From Theropithecus gelada (Eukaryota > Chordata > Mammalia > Primates > Cercopithecidae), in assembly GCF_003255815.1 (NCBI RefSeq), contig NC_037668.1, positions 11,420,542-11,484,541 on the forward strand: a DNA stretch of 64,000 bases, given 5' to 3'. The notes below the pieces were generated by a model, which saw only the letters and a list, made by a program, of their open reading frames with translations, was not told the origin of the DNA and did no database searches. The position numbers and the translations under genes are program-made. The number at the start of each line of letters is the position of its first letter. Position 1 is the first letter of the stretch. Shown here in pieces: positions 48,365-59,233 of the stretch.

Positions 48365-48690
48365 AGAGACTACACTTACCCACACCCTTGAAGTCAGACA
48401 TGGCCCTCTAATTAGCTCTGGCCAATGGGTTGTGGGCAGAAATGATACGGGCCAGAGCACCAAAATAACAACTCGAGACCCTCTGCTCATTACCAACTTG
48501 GATGGCTGTGGATTACTTGAAGACCACCTTCCTCCATGCAGAGGAAGGAGCCTCCATCAGCCTGGGTTCCTGAGTGACTACAATGAGTAGATTTCTGCCA
48601 GTCTGTTTTGAACATGCAGTGTGAGTGAGAAATACACTTGTGTTTTAAGCCACTGAAATTTTAGCAGCTGCTTGTTCTGCAGCATAAATT
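48365..48690 (+). mobile_element. MaLR LTR, MLT1-like
   Basis: 'agctctggccaatgggttgt', 'catcagcctgggttcctgag' and 'gtgttttaagccactgaaat' follow an old MaLR LTR. 'tcctgagtgactacaatgag' is shared in form with the copy at 46150. Confidence 0.65.
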
Positions 48691-49893
48691 TTTCTTTTCT
48701 GAATGATATGCTTGCCATTCCCAAAGGCAGAAAGAAGAGGTAGAACCAGGATTCAAACTCAGTTCTGATTGACTCGGAGGTCAAATCTTGGCCATTACCT
48801 CGCTGCCAGTTGCAAGGCCATTACTAAAGCCAATCCTTGAGCTAGGGCTGATGAGTAAAATTTAGCACTGCATAACTTGGAAAAAATTAAAACATGAAGA
48901 CGTTTTAATGGTCTTGGGGAGGATAGAGAGGAAGCCTAATGTGATTGATCAGAGGACTGAGGGATGAAATTGCAAAATCTCAATTAGCTGTGTTTTTTAT
49001 CTAAGAGAGATTAAAGTTAGAGGTGCTTACAGATTCACTCAATGAATTGCATAATAATCAGCTATAGAAGTAAATATTAATTATATCCTACACAAAAGTT
49101 CCTACAGAAAAATCTGAGCGACAAGTAGCTATTTCTGTGTAGAGGGGGTAGGATGGGGGAACAGCGATAAGTGGAAAGGAAGGAAGTGATAATAATATAT
49201 TTAGATGAATCAACCAAATTTAACATTTCTAATTTTAGATAGAAATTGTTGAAAGGACTATAACAGTTGAAATTTAAACTAGGAGTTTTAACTATTATAT
49301 GATAGTTGAGAAATACATTTAGATATTTGTAGAATTTGACTGCTTTTATATTTTCCTTTAAAAGTGTTATATGTTTTGATTCTTTATTTATTTAATGTCA
49401 TATTCTTTAATAAGGTTTGTTTTTCATCACCATAACAATAGAACTGCATGATTATAAATCTCTGTAGGAGATTGAGCCTAAAGACATAGTGTGGAACTCA
49501 AGACCTTGGTGAGCGTGATGAGACACATTATTACTTTACTGACATCTAATGACCATGTAGCTTAATTGCAGAATTTTTTTTAGTGGCAAATAAAATACAT
49601 TGAAGTTATACTCTAAAATCATTTAGTAATAGCTGCAATTTTTTTAAAATTCCTTATTCTCTATCACTTTCTTTGCCTTCTTTTGTATTATATTCCTCTA
49701 CCCAATCTTCCTTTCTCTTTCTTCCTTTATCTCAGGTGCAACATATGGTTATACAAGCATATATAACCTATATACCTAAGGTACCCAGCACATTTCTGAA
49801 AAAAAAGGCAAAAGAAGTTACTGAGCCTGCCAGAGACCTACAGCCAGAATTTCAGAGCTTCAGAAACTTGTGTAATAAGAAATCTATCAGAAC
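48691..49893. other. Unique AT-rich sequence
   Basis: Nothing is recognised. Confidence 0.5.
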
Positions 49894-49894
49894 T

Positions 49895-50030
49895 TTTGTT
49901 CATTTACTTATCTAACATTTATACAAGTGTCACTATGTACCAGGAAGGAAGTTGGGTGCTAGGAATTATGGGATGAAAACTATAGACCTTGCCCTCAAGA
50001 GCTTCACTATCTTATAGGGAATAAAAGAAG
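49895..50030 (-). mobile_element. L2 3' end, antisense
   Basis: 'cactatgtaccaggaaggaa' and 'ccttgccctcaagagcttca' match antisense L2. Confidence 0.75.
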
Positions 50031-50115
50031 TAATTTTCATGTAGTAAAGTAGAGGTAATTATAGGTCACTCTGGAGCATCCCAGATAGTTAAATCCTACC
50101 TTTGCAGACATTTTT

Positions 50116-50574
50116 TTTCTTTCTTTAATTTAATTTTATGTTACATTCCAGGATACATGTGCAGGACGTGCAGGTTTGTTACTTAGGTAAACATGTGCCA
50201 TGTGGTTTGCTGCACATATCAGTCCATCACCTAGGTATTAAGCCCCACCTGCATTGGCTATTTATCCTAATGCTCTCCCTCCCCTCGCTCCCCCGACAGC
50301 ACCAGTGTGTGTTGTTCCCCTCCCAGTGTGCACGTGTTCTCGTTGCTCAGTTCCCACTTATGAGTGAGAACATGTGGTGTTTGGTTTTCTGCTCCTGTGT
50401 TAGTTTGCTGAGGATATGGGCTTCCAGCTCTATCCATGTCCCTGCAAAGGACATGATCTCATTCTTTTTTATGTCTGCATAGTATTTCATGGTGTATATG
50501 TACCACATTTTCTTTATCCAGTCTATTATTGATGGGCATTTGGGTTGCTTCCATGTCTTTGCTATTGTAAACAG
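50116..50574 (-). mobile_element. 5'-truncated primate L1 (L1PA/PB-like), antisense
   Basis: Antisense L1 3' UTR and the last part of ORF2, from 'acattccaggatacatgtgc' to 'ttccatgtctttgctattgt'. A perfect 19-bp target duplication, tacctttgcagacattttt, lies at 50097-50115 and 50575-50593. Its well-preserved sequence makes it much younger than the L1M copies elsewhere in the window. Confidence 0.93.
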
Positions 50575-50779
50575 TACCTTTGCAGACATTTTTCGTCATT
50601 TTCAGTTGAGTCGGGAGCACTTAGGAAAAACCAATGTATATATTACACAGAGACATCCTAGACTTGTCTCTTCCTTCTTATTTTTGGTACTTGATAAAGG
50701 GGTTAAAGCAAATAATGTATGTAGAGTACTTACGTTAGTGCCTGAAATTCAGGAAGCACTCAAAATGTTACTTATTACC

Positions 50780-51600
50780 ATTCCTCCATTCTTGTACTCA
50801 TTAGACGAGATGCCAGGCACTATGGTAACAGCTGAGGATACTGAAGTAAAAAGACAGCCCCTGACTTTAAGGAGCTTATGAGACTAGTGGAGGAAATAGA
50901 CATGCAAATAAGCGATTCAATGCAATATGGCCACTATTAGATTCGAGGATTAGGAGTGGGAGAGTGAAAACTGTATTAGGCTAGTGGAACCATGTATAGC
51001 TAACCTCTGAACTGAACTGTCAAGTATTAACTGGGTTTGGCCAGGGTGCCGAAAAGAAGAAGGGCATTCTAGGTAGAAGGCACAGCATGAGCAAAAACAT
51101 GAAGGTTTCTGGCTGCAACAGCTGTAAGCTAAAAAGAAAAACAAAATGAAAGAAAAACATGAGGGTACAAGAACACATGATCTATTCTGAGAACTTTAGG
51201 TTTACTCATGTATAAAGCGCAAGAAGAGAGGGATTGGTATGGGGCTATATAGGTAACGAAAGCCACATCAAGAAAGGCCTTGCAGGTTATATCAAAGCAA
51301 TCAGAATCTACATGTTAGGCCAGGGGGGTGATTCAGGCTGGTAGCCCAAGGGCTACATGGCTAAGAGATATTTTGTTTGGTTTGCACAGTTTTTAAAAAG
51401 CAACATGCCTAGCTAGACAAGTCACAGTGTGACTGCATATTGTTTTAGCAACATTCCATGCCATGAGTTTGTGTTGCCTGCCTGTCCCTGCCAGTGTCTG
51501 TGTTTGCAAAGATAATTCAACCTGATAGATGATCGAAAACTACTGAGGAGTTCTGAGCCGGGGAACAACATAATTGTATTTATATCTCCCTGGTAGTGAC
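50780..51600 (-). mobile_element. L2, antisense, interrupted by a DNA transposon
   Basis: 'gagatgccaggcactatggt', 'ctgactttaaggagcttatg', 'gggcattctaggtagaaggc' and 'acagcatgagcaaaaacatg' follow antisense L2. After the insert at 51312, 'gaggagttctgagccgggga' and 'acaacataattgtatttat' resume the order. Confidence 0.72.
51312..51525 (+). mobile_element. hAT-Charlie-like DNA transposon fragment
   Basis: 'ggctggtagcccaagggcta', 'gatattttgtttggtttgca' and 'cacagtttttaaaaagcaac' resemble non-autonomous hAT elements. It sits between two parts of an L2. The family is uncertain. Confidence 0.45.
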
Positions 51601-52186
51601 ATGGTACATAAGGTAGAGAAATTAAGAATAAGAGATAGAGACAAGTAAGAGACAGCTAAAATAATCCAGAAGGGAACACCTGAATGAGGGCAGCGGGAGA
51701 GGGGACAGATATGAAATTAATTTAAAACTTAGAAGAATTTGTTGTCCATTTTTTGTTTGTCTGTCTCATTCTTTGGTAGTGGTGGCGGGCCAAGAACAAG
51801 AGGGGAGACTCAAGAATGCTCTCCAGTTTTTAGTTTGGGCAGCTGAGTTTATGGTAGACAGAGATGCCATTCCTCGAGACGGGTTTAGAAGGATGTGAGG
51901 GTGGGTTAAGGAGTAAGATCCTGTGTTAAGTTAGGAGGAGTAGAGTCTAAGGATTTTGGTAGATATTTGGGCAAGGATGGTGGTTGGGGTAAATCACAGA
52001 CCATGAAGTTGGAACTGGAATTGAGAAAGTTCTGACAGCCAGTCTATTTCTCCACAACTCACAGAAGAAGGCCCCATAAGCTTGGAATCAGGATAAGAAT
52101 GCACTAGCTCTTCCAATGGCTGGTCCGAAGAGTCACAAGAAGAACAATAGTGATAACAGTAACGGTAATACAATTTTTTAATAAAA
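51601..52186. other. Unique sequence
   Basis: Nothing is recognised, though parts may be further decayed L2. Confidence 0.4.
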
Positions 52187-52415
52187 CCGTGTTTTACAGA
52201 ATTTTAACTATCTGTGAGGGGCTGGATTGTTTCTTTTATTCCTCATACTAACCTTATAAATAATAGGTGTGCTTATTGTCCCCGTGTCACAGATGTGAAA
52301 ACTAAGGCTTAGAGAAGTTAAATAGGCAGCCCAAGTCACATAGTAGTAAGAGGCGGAGCTAGAACTTTGTCTCCAGATCTCCATGCCAGTTACCAGTGCA
52401 TTATTCTGGCAGCTT
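52187..52415 (+). mobile_element. MIR SINE, sense
   Basis: 'ttattcctcatactaacctt', 'gtccccgtgtcacagatgtg' and 'aaactaaggcttagagaagt' followed by 'ggcggagctagaact' is a nearly full MIR. Confidence 0.85.
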
Positions 52416-52622
52416 AGGCTGGCAGGGTAACATGAGGAGTTCCAGGAAGGCTAATCTCTTTCAATAAAATATCAACCCCGTCCCTCAATATGCGCATGTG
52501 CCTAAAACTTTTAACTTTAAAAAATGTATTTCTTTGGGGGCCTGAAAGGTTAGGAGGGAAAGTTTCTCAAGTCCACTATTCAGGTCTAAACACCTCCGAG
52601 AGGTGAAGAGCTGATTTGAATA

Positions 52623-53185
52623 TACAGAGGTTCTCAGCCTCAGGGCGCTTGAGAAGCACCTGGGTTTTTTGTTTTATTTTGTTTTGTTTTGTTTTGAGAC
52701 GGAGTCTCGCTCTGTCGCCCAGGCTGCAGTGCAGTGGCGCGATCTTGGCACACTGCAAGCTCCGCCTCCCGGGTTCACGCCATTCTCCTGCCTCAGCCTC
52801 CCGAGTAGCTGGGGCTACAGACGCCAGCCACCGCGCCCGGCTAATTTTTGTATTTTTAGTAGAGATGGGGTTTCACCGCGTTTGCCAGGATGGTCTCAAT
52901 CTCCTGCCCTCGTGATCCTCCTGCCTCGGCCTCCCAAAGTGCTGGGATTACAGGTTGAGTCACCGCGCCCGGCCTACCTGGGGGTGTTTTTAAAGCTATC
53001 AATGTGCTAATTGGTCTGGGGCACACATACTATATATTTTTTAAAACAGTGATTCAAATCTGCATCTAGGGTTGCAAACCAATGCTAGTGGCCTGAAAAG
53101 CAAATTCTCAGTGAAAGGCAAATCATATACTGTGGGGTTGGAGCTCAGCAATTGGTGTTTTCTTAAGCCTCCCAGGTGATCTCGG
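52623..53185 (+). mobile_element. MER5A-like hAT element split by an Alu
   Basis: The left part 'agaggttctcagcctcaggg' to 'gagaagcacctggg' lies before the Alu at 52663. The right part 'gagctcagcaattggtgttt' to 'aagcctcccaggtgat' lies after it. The middle is diverged or replaced. Confidence 0.6.
52663..52975 (-). mobile_element. AluY-like, antisense
   Basis: A full-length antisense Alu with tail (TTTTG)n, Y-class words 'gcaagctccgcctcccgggt' and a well-preserved body. Flanking cacctggg and tacctggg look like its target duplication. Confidence 0.94.
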
Positions 53186-54128
53186 TCAGTCCTATAGTGG
53201 CGTTAATGAGCCTCCATGGGAGAGAACAACAGGTACAGAGAGAGGACCTAGCCTTGGGCACTGGAGGGGTAAGAGAAGATTCTGGAAGGGGAGCCTGACC
53301 AGAAGATAAACTTCCTTTCTGTAGGATCATGAAAAAAGTCTAATCTGTCCTTCCCCACGTGTGAGCTTGCCGCCTGTGTCTTGGCTTGTTCAAGGGAGCC
53401 TAGGACAGAGCGGGTTCTGCTTCTCGCAGGGGTCTTGTGGATGAGTAGCAGAAGCCCTCTGGAGAGAAAGGCCAGAGAGTCTCTGCCGCTGAAGCAGAGC
53501 AGCTGAGAAAGGTGAAGCTCCACCGCATGACCACAAGATCGCGCCACACTCGCCCTCCCATCAGTATTTCTGGGAGTCAGGAGTCCAAGAATGGAGAATG
53601 ACGGGACGGCAGGGGAGTGGGGAAGTTCCGAGCAGAAACTGTGGGTAGTGGAACTCATGAGCTGGGAGGACAACTAGCATTTATTTTTGTATAGTTTTTT
53701 GAGGGAGAGGAAACAGAAATACCACTTGCTAGGAAAGTTAGGTAACGGGAGGATGCTTCCTCCTCATCCCCAGAGAGCTAAATGGAACCATATTGGGCCC
53801 TCCTCAGCCACTCAGGGGAGTCGCTTTTCAAGGGAGTAAAATGGTTTATTGAAGAAACTCCAAGAAGAGAGGAAAGAAGCCTAAGAGAGAGGCGGCCTGA
53901 CAGGTCGACAGATGGAATCAGCCCCTCTCATGCATGTGGCTGAAAGCTGAAAGTCAGTTCCTCTGAAGATAGAGCGGTAGTTCCCAGATCCACAACGCTT
54001 TTCATCTGCATGCTCACAGCTCCGGACTGATGGCAAATGGAGCGATTTACAGTGTCCCGGGAGAAGCAGAAATAGGGGCCCACGCTGCGAGTCTGCTTAG
54101 CTGATAGCAAATGGAGTGGAGCCCCTGG
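53186..54128. other. Unique sequence
   Basis: A minus-strand frame of 141 codons (53248-53673) has no recognised relatives. The region is somewhat richer in GC than its neighbours but has no CpG cluster of island size. Confidence 0.5.
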
Positions 54129-54129
54129 A

Positions 54130-54285
54130 GTTTGTAAACTAGGACCTTCTATTCAGTTTTGCCATGTCTGTAAAATGAGGATAAAAGAGATCTCTTTCTC
54201 TGGGTGATTGTGAAGATTAAATAAAATATGTATGGGAATTGCCTGGCATGTAATAGGTACTCAACAAATATCTCGTCCATGTTCC
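54130..54285 (-). mobile_element. MIR SINE, antisense
   Basis: 'ttgccatgtctgtaaaatga', 'gtgaagattaaataaaatat' and 'tgcctggcatgtaataggta' match antisense MIR. Confidence 0.8.
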
Positions 54286-54469
54286 TCTTCCTCAGAAGTG
54301 CTCAACGCTGTATGGTCCAAATATCATCGACTAGTCACACTCTTCTCAGTTTTTTCCAAGTGAAAATACAAAAAGGAAATAACACTTCCTTCTCCTGGAT
54401 GAAAAAGCCACAAATGCAATTCTTAATTCAATCTAAGGATTTTTATTAGTTAAATGTAACTGACCTTTA

Positions 54470-54508
54470 ATTGCTTCTTGGCCTTTTGGCTAAGATCAAG
54501 TGTAATAA
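54470..54508 (+). pseudogene. U2 snRNA 5'-end fragment
   Basis: The first about 38 bases of U2 snRNA are recognisable, with the continuous match ggccttttggctaagatcaa (54479-54498) plus the flanking 'gcttct' and 'gtgta'. They carry a few substitutions, including C to T changes in 'atcgcttctcgg'. The rest of U2, with its stem-loops and Sm site, is absent and no snRNA promoter elements are seen, so this is a truncated retropseudogene. Confidence 0.8.
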
Positions 54509-55285
54509 TAACTGCACTTTAGGTAAATTTCCCAAGTTATGATACTGCCACTCTATAAGAATACTAATGAATAATAGGTAAACATCACTTTTCATTTCAG
54601 TTTACACAGCTTACGGTTTCTTTCAATTATCAGGGTCTGTACTTTTACAGGTCTTATCTCACCCAGTTAGCTAATCGTCAATTGCTAATGTATTAAACAT
54701 TTCAAATGATATTGTGAGCTAAAGACAGACTACCTACCTGAATTGCCACCATCACTTTCAGAAGACTTCTGGGGGCTATGGCCTCAGGAACACAGCCCTG
54801 TCCCATACAGCTCTAGAAGTGACCATTTTTTTCTAGAACAAAAACCTAGGTAAATATTCACTGCAAGGAGACACTTCTATTAAGACGTTATCCAGCCCCC
54901 TCTTGATGGCCAAATGCAGTGGAGACTTCAGTCTTTATCCCTCTGCTCCTCCAGGCTGTATTTGCTGCTCTACACCTCTGTATAGACATACTTCCTTGGC
55001 TCGAGTGACACTATTGGCTCATAGTTCTTAACTCTTTTCATGTCACTTTTCGGTGTCATCCTTGGGCTCCCCTCTTCCTTGTTTTACTTACAGAAGGTGA
55101 TTCCCTGGGTTTTGTCCTTGGCCATTCTCTTTTCGCTCTGTGGGCTTTACCTTGATTGATCTTGTCCTTACTCTTTCAGATTTAATCACCTCCCATATGC
55201 TGATGACACGCAGCAGAGACGGTAACGCTCACCACAAGTAACATTCGCACCTCTACATTTCTCAGTCCCTGCAGTTAGGTGAGAC
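54509..55285. other. Unique sequence
   Basis: Nothing is recognised with confidence. Confidence 0.45.
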
Positions 55286-55303
55286 CATAAAACCAATTCT
55301 GTC

Positions 55304-55624
55304 GGCCGGGCGCGGTGGCTCAAGCCTGTAATCCCAGCATTTTGGGAGGCCGAGACGGGCGGATCACAAGGTCAGGAGATTGAGACCATCCTGGCTAACA
55401 CGGTGAAACCCCGTCTCTACTAAAAAATACAAAAAACTAGCCAGGCGAGGTGGCGGGCGTCTGTAGTCCCAGCTACTAGGGAGGCTGAGGCAGGAGAATG
55501 GCGTAAACCCGGGAGGCAGAGCTTGCAGTGAGCTGAGATCCGGCCACAGCACTCCAGCCTGGGCGACAGAGCGAGACTCCGTCTCAAAAAAAAAACAAAC
55601 AAAAAACAAACAAACAAACAAACA
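55304..55624 (+). mobile_element. AluY-R type, sense
   Basis: A full-length, CpG-rich Alu has 'gctcaagcctgtaat', 'gccgagacgggcgg', 'aactagccaggcgaggtgg' and 'gagatccggccac', typical of Old World monkey AluY-R. The tail is A and (CAAA)n. A perfect 15-bp target duplication, aaaaccaattctgtc, lies at 55289-55303 and 55625-55639. Confidence 0.97.
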
Positions 55625-55639
55625 AAAACCAATTCTGTC

Positions 55640-56018
55640 AGTGAAATGTGAGCAGACATTATCTTTGCCACTTCCAGGCTGAGGAATTAAAAGGCATACC
55701 TGTGATTATTTAGTCTTTCTCCTCTCTTTCCCAAGTGACTGAGAAGCACTCATGTTCTAGATACTGAAGTTACAAGATGATGCAACCTTGTCAACTTGAG
55801 TCCCTAAGTAATGATGCGAAACAGATTCCCTCAATAACACACACTCGACAGTACGAGTTAAGAAATAAACACCTTTTTTGCATTAAGTCACTGAGATGTG
55901 GGATAGTCTGTTACTGCAATATGACCTGTCTTGTCCTGACTTCTAATACCTAGTCTTATATCAACATCTAGTAGTTAATAAACAATTTTTGTTAACAAAA
56001 CACATAGCCATCTTTGTC
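55640..56018. other. Unique sequence
   Basis: Nothing is recognised. Confidence 0.4.
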
Positions 56019-56019
56019 C

Positions 56020-57110
56020 CTCACTGCTTCCCAGAGTTTCATATTTATTGTTCCCATCTGCTTCTGGACAAGTCCATTTCCCAGAACTGCTCCTCTTCTA
56101 GTATTCCATACCTCTGTTAGTAGCACAGCAGACTCTCAAGTTATTGAACCAAGAACAGGAATCAGCCCAGAAACTTTCCATTGCCACCCCACTACAGTGA
56201 ATCATGAAATGCTTCTAAAAATATCTCCTAAACATCTCTTCACCTTCCTCATCGGCTCTGTAAAGACTTGCCTGGACTAGTGGAATCTAATCTTGACCAT
56301 TCTTCTCTCTTGCCCTGTCCTCCACCCGTCAAATCCCCCCTCCCCACTCTAGTCAGAGGAGATCATCTAAATTACAAGTCTGACCATGTTTAAAACCACT
56401 TGTGAGTCTCTGTCACCCATAAAATAAAGCCTGAACTTTTTGGCTTGTCACAGAGGCGTCCTAGCACACATGGCCTGGACCCTATTTGAATCTCCGGCCT
56501 GCTGTCTGACCTCTCCCACATTGCCTTTTGCATTGTAATATTAATACTTCTGGCCGGGCGCGGTGGCTCAAGCCTGTAATCCCAGCACTTTGGGAGGCCG
56601 AGACGGGCGGATCACGAGGTCAGGAGATGGAGACCATCCTGGCTAACATGGTGAAACCCAGTCTCTACTAAAAAAAAAATACAAAAAACTAGCCGGGCGA
56701 GGTGGCGGGCACCTGTAGTCCCAGCTACTCAGGAGGCTGAGGCAGGAGAATGGCGTGAACCTGGGAGGCGGAGCTTGCAGTGAGCTGAGATCCAGCCACT
56801 GCACTCCAGCCTGGGCGACAGAGCGAGACTCTGTCTCAAAAAAAAAAAAAAATTATTAAAAAAAAAATTGTAATATTAATACTTCCTAATTCCTTGTAGT
56901 TCCACCTGTGTTGTGCAGTCTCATGCCTCCTTTCCTGACTCTGTGCCTGGCTAGACCATATCAATTATCTGAGATTTACCTGGACATCATATCTGGCAGA
57001 GGGCCTTCCCAGTTCTCATCTGCACCCTTCCTCTGTATTTCCATAGCACCCAATTTCAATTTTTATCACAGTGTTGTGGCTCCACTGTTATTCATACACA
57101 TGAGAGTGAA
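56020..57110 (+). mobile_element. L2, sense, split by an AluY-R
   Basis: 'ctaaattacaagtctgacca', 'aaataaagcctgaacttttt' and 'cctgctgtctgacctctccc' lie before the Alu. 'tgcagtctcatgcctccttt', 'cctgactctgtgcctggcta' and 'ttccatagcacccaatttca' lie after. The order is that of L2 3' sequence. Confidence 0.78.
56552..56866 (+). mobile_element. AluY-R type, sense
   Basis: A full-length, near-consensus Alu has the cercopithecid-type words 'gctcaagcctgtaatccc', 'gccgagacgggcgg' and 'aactagccgggcgaggtggc'. A perfect 19-bp target duplication, attgtaatattaatacttc, lies at 56532-56550 and 56867-56885. This is probably one of the youngest insertions in the window. Confidence 0.97.
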
Positions 57111-57261
57111 CATGCACTTCCTGATAGGCCAAAATAGGCCAAGGACCTTTTTTGACTTCCTCAAGACATGTTTTATTTGGAGATTATTTGGTTCCAGATC
57201 TCTGTCATTTCCTTCCTTAGGTCTCATTATAATCTACCTGAGGAGTACTCAGTATATAGTC

Positions 57262-57565
57262 TTCTTGCCTCTCCTCCCCTACCCTCCCTTCCCTGTCTCC
57301 CTCCCTCCCTCCCTCCCTTCCCTCCTTCCTTCCTTCCTTCCTTTTTCCTTCCTTCCTTCTTTCCTTCCTCCCTTCCTTCCTTCCTTTTTCCTTCCTTCTT
57401 TCCTTCCTCCCTTCCTTCCTACCATCCTTCCTTCCTTTTTCCTTCCTTCCTTCCCCGCTTCCTTCCATCCTTCCTTCCTTCCTTCTTTCATTTTTCTTTC
57501 CCTTCCCTTTCCTTTTCCCTTTCCTTTCCCTTCTTTTCTTTTCTCCTCCCCCCTTCATCCTTTCT
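57262..57565. repeat. Polypyrimidine tract, (CCTT)n and (CCCT)n
   Basis: About 300 bp of CCTT, CTCC, TTCC and TTTCC units with only a few purines. The 243-aa plus-strand frame crossing it is an artefact of the repeat. Confidence 0.96.
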
Positions 57566-57579
57566 TTGTTCCTTCTGGC

Positions 57580-57835
57580 TCTAGGATCAGAATGACCAGG
57601 TTCAAATCCAAACTTTACCACTACTTATTAAATGTGTGACTCTAGAAAAGTTTCCTAAATTCTCTGAGCCTTATTTTCTTCATTTGGAAAATGGGAATAG
57701 TCATATTATCTATAGACATATTCATCTCACTGGATTGTTGTAAGGATTAAATAACATGTACATATAAAATACTTAGAACAAAGTGTGATACAGGGTAAGC
57801 ACTCAAACACACATTTTCTTAATTATTACTTTCTT
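57580..57835 (-). mobile_element. MIR SINE, antisense
   Basis: 'ccaggttcaaatccaaactt', 'ttcatttggaaaatgggaat', 'taaggattaaataacatgta' and 'tacagggtaagcactcaa' match a nearly full MIR. Confidence 0.85.
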
Positions 57836-58104
57836 TGATCTGTTCAGTGAATAACTAAATAGAAATCAACATTTAATAACACTTTCTAACCCTAGAATCT
57901 AAGTTAAGCTGACCAGTATCTTGGATCTGGGCCCAATCCCTATTCATGTACCCAAATCTTTCTGTCTAGAGTGCTGCAACCAACATTCCATACCAGATTT
58001 TTTAGCCATTTGGCTTAAGACTAGTTCCCCCCTTAAAGCACAGATACCATATAAAGTTTTATCAATCATTTATAATGCCCTCATTGAAGTAGGCCCAGAC
58101 AACT

Positions 58105-58325
58105 CCAGCTGGAAACAATAATAATTCATATTTGTATGGCAGTTTACAATTTACAAAGCACTCTCACATGCCCTTGATCTCCTTAGAATAATGCTGTGGG
58201 TTATGAGAAGCAGGCATGATCATGATTATTACCATTTAAGAGAAGAAAATACTGAGATTCAGAGTTTATGAGCCCAAGTTCCCACAGATGGCTTGCCATG
58301 TAGCGGAGGCTCATTTTCAAGCTTT
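58105..58325 (+). mobile_element. MIR SINE, sense
   Basis: 'acaatttacaaagcactctc', 'acatgcccttgatctcctta' and 'gaaaatactgagattcagag' match MIR. Confidence 0.8.
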
Positions 58326-58529
58326 ATGGCTCCTGGGCCCAGTCTCTTTCTGCTCCCCCATGCTTATGTAACCTCTGATACTTTCTAGCAGCAGTAGCGG
58401 CCCTAGAAACCTGGGCCCTAATACAGAGTAGTAGAGGCAGGTAACTCATGCCTTGGTATGAATGGTTTTAGAGACTTGGGGAATATCAGGGTGAAATGAG
58501 ACTTTAAGGATTATCTGTTCAAGACCCCA

Positions 58530-58730
58530 AGATTGGAATCGAGTTCACTGAATTCACACCCAGCTCTGTCACTTGCTATTGAATCTTGAGAAAGGCATTT
58601 AACTTATCTGTGCTTGAATTTTATCACCTATAATATGTCTGACAGTAGTTACTACACAGAGTTGTTGTGAGAGCAGATGAGATCATTCATTTACAGCACT
58701 CAGTTAATGAATGTCAGCCATTAGCACTAA
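58530..58730 (-). mobile_element. MIR SINE, antisense
   Basis: 'acccagctctgtcacttgct', 'atctgtgcttgaattttatc' and 'gcactcagttaatgaatgtc' match antisense MIR. Three MIRs of alternating strand lie within 1.2 kb. Confidence 0.8.
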
Positions 58731-59058
58731 CATTATAGTGTAATTATTACAATCTATGATTATATATTAGTGATCATAGTGTGGAAACCTGAGGTAGCTC
58801 CCTTTTCTGCAAGAAGTTCCTAAATCAGAATGGAAGGACATTGAAGAGTTAGCAGGGGAAAATATTTACAGACAGTAGATAGCAGGGGAGAGGGGGTTTC
58901 AAACTGAAGTCCAAGGCCGGCCCTGCTGAGGTCATCCAAGGAGATGGATGGGGCAGAAGAGGGTAGAAACAGGGCAGGCTTTGAATTCCTCTTCCAAGCT
59001 ATTAAACTTGGCAAGAGCCCTTGACATCTGGCTGGCTGGACTGATCATTGCCTGACAG
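58731..59058. other. Unique sequence
   Basis: Nothing is recognised. Confidence 0.4.
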
Positions 59059-59060
59059 GT

Positions 59061-59153
59061 TGTATTAATCAGGGTTCTCCATAGAAACAGAACCAACAAC
59101 GTGTGTGTGTGCGCATGTGTGTATGTGTGTGTGTATATATATGTGTATATGTG

Positions 59154-59187
<34 letters not shown>

Positions 59188-59197
59188 TATATACACG

Positions 59198-59233
<36 letters not shown>

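Noticed and set aside
52118..52130. ggctggtccgaag, identical to the 5' end of Y RNA genes
   Set aside because: The match stops after 13 bases. No stem, loop or 3' complementary strand follows, so chance is the simpler reading.
53248..53673. 141-aa minus-strand frame
   Set aside because: It is serine/arginine-rich without any family resemblance. Slightly higher GC makes long chance frames more likely.
56908..57639. 243-aa frame, the longest in the window
   Set aside because: It joins L2-derived sequence to a pyrimidine simple repeat. The C-terminal half is low complexity.
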